The translations under genes were made by a program, and so were the position numbers. Positions 40,105-41,032 of a stretch of DNA of 41,032 bases are shown in pieces. This DNA is from an uncultured Clostridia bacterium (GTDB taxonomy: Bacteria; Bacillota; Clostridia; Christensenellales; UBA1242): NCBI GenBank assembly GCA_934757845.1, contig CAKVLQ010000009.1, positions 1 to 41,032 on the forward strand, read 5' to 3'. The notes beneath the pieces were generated by a model. It saw only the letters and a list, made by a program, of their open reading frames with translations. It made no database searches and had not been told where the DNA came from. Each line of letters opens with the position of its first letter. Within the stretch, counting starts at the first letter, position 1.

Positions 40105-40131
40105 TTTGAGATATTGACATATTATCTCAAA
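40105..40131. promoter_or_regulatory. palindromic operator between xre and the membrane gene
   Basis: Perfect 9-bp inverted repeat TTTGAGATA (40105-40113) and TATCTCAAA (40123-40131). The 9-base centre TTGACATAT contains the -35 of the rightward promoter, so a bound regulator would block it. A further TCTC half-site lies at 40099-40102. Confidence 0.75.
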
Positions 40132-40143
40132 TTGTGATAAAAT
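40114..40143 (+). promoter_or_regulatory. promoter of the 40163 gene
   Basis: TTGACA (40114-40119), 18 nt, TAAAAT (40138-40143) with TGTGA upstream; the -35 sits inside the palindrome. Confidence 0.7.
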
Positions 40144-40162
40144 TATTCAAAAAGGAGGAATT

Positions 40163-40867
40163 ATGAAAAAAACTAATGCATTTTTAGTAATAAGTGTTTA
40201 TATAGATGTAATAATTAGTGCTTTACTCATTGTGTTTTTGCGATGCTTAGGACTTTGTATGGCATTACTTTTTAATATCTTTTTTTGGATAATTTGGTAT
40301 ATAGTTTATTTAAAAAAAAGAATAACAGAATTTGAAGAGTTAAAAAAAATATTGAAAAAAAAATTTACTATTTATGATAGTTTAGAAAAAACAAAGATAA
40401 AAATTTTTTACAACAATAGTTCTGCTAACATTTATAAATTGTTAGTAGGTGAAGGAATTGACACATCAATTAATTTTAATATTTGCCTATCAAGTGGAGA
40501 AATTAATATTTTTTTATCTCATGAAAATGAGTATGATGATTTAAAAGATATAAAAATAGAAGATATTAATAGCCTAAAAATTAAAGTTGATGATATTATA
40601 AAATATAAATTATATGGTCAAAAACATTTTGTTGAAAGCATAGAAAGCAATTCAAATATAGGTGGGGCGATTGTTGGCGGGGTGCTTGCTGGTGGCGTTG
40701 GGGCTATGATTGGAGGGCAAAGAAAGATTTCATCATCTACAAAAGAAATTGACGATAGAGTTGTAAAGTTATATTTTAAATTTAAAAATAAAACAACAAT
40801 TTTAGATTTATCTTATTCGGCTTATGATTGGTTAACTTTACTTGTGCCAGAAAAAGAAATAGTTTAA
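40163..40867 (+). CDS. Glycine-zipper membrane protein under Xre control
   Basis: The 234-residue protein has two N-terminal membrane segments (about 7-27 and 30-50), a central beta-rich region with two hairpin-like parts, and a glycine-zipper stretch GGAIVGGVLAGGVGAMIGGQ near 168-187 that splits it from a C-terminal beta part. The combination of a split beta domain and GG-x-x-x-GG zipper recurs in Bacillota proteins with a PH-like fold, from memory, without a proven role. AAAAAGGAGG precedes the ATG. The adjoining Xre repressor and operator suggest conditional expression, as in phage-immunity or small stress modules, but no toxin or phage gene is adjacent. Confidence 0.72.
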   Translation: MKKTNAFLVISVYIDVIISALLIVFLRCLGLCMALLFNIFFWIIWYIVYLKKRITEFEELKKILKKKFTIYDSLEKTKIKIFYNNSSANIYKLLVGEGIDTSINFNICLSSGEINIFLSHENEYDDLKDIKIEDINSLKIKVDDIIKYKLYGQKHFVESIESNSNIGGAIVGGVLAGGVGAMIGGQRKISSSTKEIDDRVVKLYFKFKNKTTILDLSYSAYDWLTLLVPEKEIV

Positions 40868-40891
40868 AAAACTTCTATAAGAAGTTTTTTT
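40866..40891 (+). terminator. intrinsic terminator
   Basis: AAAAAACTTCT pairs with AGAAGTTTTTT around ATA, just after the glycine-zipper gene. Confidence 0.85.
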
Positions 40892-40893
40892 TA

Positions 40894-40922
40894 TTGACAA
40901 AACTCAAAAAAAAGAATAAACT
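40894..40922 (+). promoter_or_regulatory. possible promoter of the tRNA-like sequence
   Basis: TTGACA (40894-40899), 17 nt, TAAACT (40917-40922). Confidence 0.4.
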
Positions 40923-40968
40923 TAATAAGAAAATGCCTGAAAACTAAAGTTGTGAAAAGCACCAAAAC

Positions 40969-41032
40969 GCTGATATGGCTCAGTTGGAACAGAGCGGAGC
41001 GCGTCCAGTGGACGAAGAAGCGAACGCGGAAG
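40969..41032 (+). tRNA. tRNA-like 5' half cut by window end, unusual anticodon region
   Basis: GCTGATA could be an acceptor arm, TG positions 8-9, and GCTC / GAGC around AGTTGGAACA a normal D-arm. After that the sequence does not form a 5-bp anticodon stem with a 7-base loop. Instead CGTCC / GGACG enclose only three bases, inside a GC-rich stretch. The T-arm and 3' acceptor lie beyond the window, so a real tRNA, a tRNA with an insertion and a tRNA-derived element cannot be told apart. Confidence 0.35.

Noticed and set aside
39886..40867. Toxin-antitoxin or prophage immunity module
   Set aside because: There is an Xre regulator, but the partner is a 234-residue membrane protein without a toxin motif and no phage gene is adjacent; kept as a regulator-target pair only.
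1..41032. Mycoplasma-type code with TGA as Trp
   Set aside because: Trp codons are TGG throughout, genes read through without in-frame TGA, and one TGA works as a stop in an ATGA overlap.

Overview
The window is a very AT-rich bacterial chromosome segment. By eye it is roughly 27-30% G+C, with almost all stops TAA or TAG and strong AAGGAG-type ribosome sites. Gene content and style point to a Bacillota (Firmicutes) lineage: type II thymidine kinase, QueH, DegV, Tex, HU, a four-cysteine L33, a lipoprotein, a collagen-like surface protein and a heterodimeric ABC exporter. An uncultured, gut-type clostridial or bacilli-like lineage is my inference; no 16S or other taxonomic marker is present. 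The code is standard: Trp is TGG, and one TGA stop is seen.

Layout. 1-4240: end of a LamG-like surface or phage-type protein, a Big2-type lipoprotein, tdk, a collagen-like protein and an unknown leaderless gene. 4241-7908: two overlapping ABC half-transporters with the asymmetric catalytic residues of a heterodimeric exporter. 8207-9427: hisS. 9489-13334: an undescribed cluster with two paralogous coiled-coil/two-TM proteins, an intact calcineurin-like phosphoesterase, a translationally coupled protein that looks like a dead version of the same fold, and a zinc-ribbon protein. 13335-19609: mostly uncharacterised small membrane or helical proteins with queH, a LURP-one-like protein and a YetF-like (DUF421) protein. 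Two of these genes share a related, structured 155-160 nt leader. 19617-22851: HD hydrolase, a short alaS without the C-Ala domain and a CwlD-like amidase. 23012-24586: a membrane-anchored repetitive beta protein. 24742-26964: rpmG-secE-nusG-rplK-rplA. 26965-27503: a non-coding stretch with imperfect direct repeats. 27504-32970: yitT-like gene, hup, radC and degV-tex. 33067-36495: unknown small genes and a membrane glycosyltransferase. 36748-39855: a divergent ileS. 39886-40867: an Xre repressor divergent from a glycine-zipper membrane protein, with a perfect palindrome between them. 40969-41032: a GC-rich tRNA-like 5' half cut by the window end.

Regulation is unusually legible. Many genes have near-consensus sigma-A promoters, often with an extended TGTG -10, and most units end in clean intrinsic terminators. 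At least four genes (the unknown at 3145, queH, radC, xre) have a -10 element 6-7 nt from the start codon and no ribosome site, so they are probably leaderless. rplK and rplA each carry the same hairpin at the ribosome site, fitting L1 autoregulation at both cistrons. rpmG and a small minus-strand gene have terminator-like hairpins immediately after their promoters.

The best candidates for something new are the phosphoesterase/pseudo-phosphoesterase operon, the twin leader RNA, the set of leaderless genes, and the repeats after rplA. All functional statements come from reading the sequence; no database search or folding program was run.
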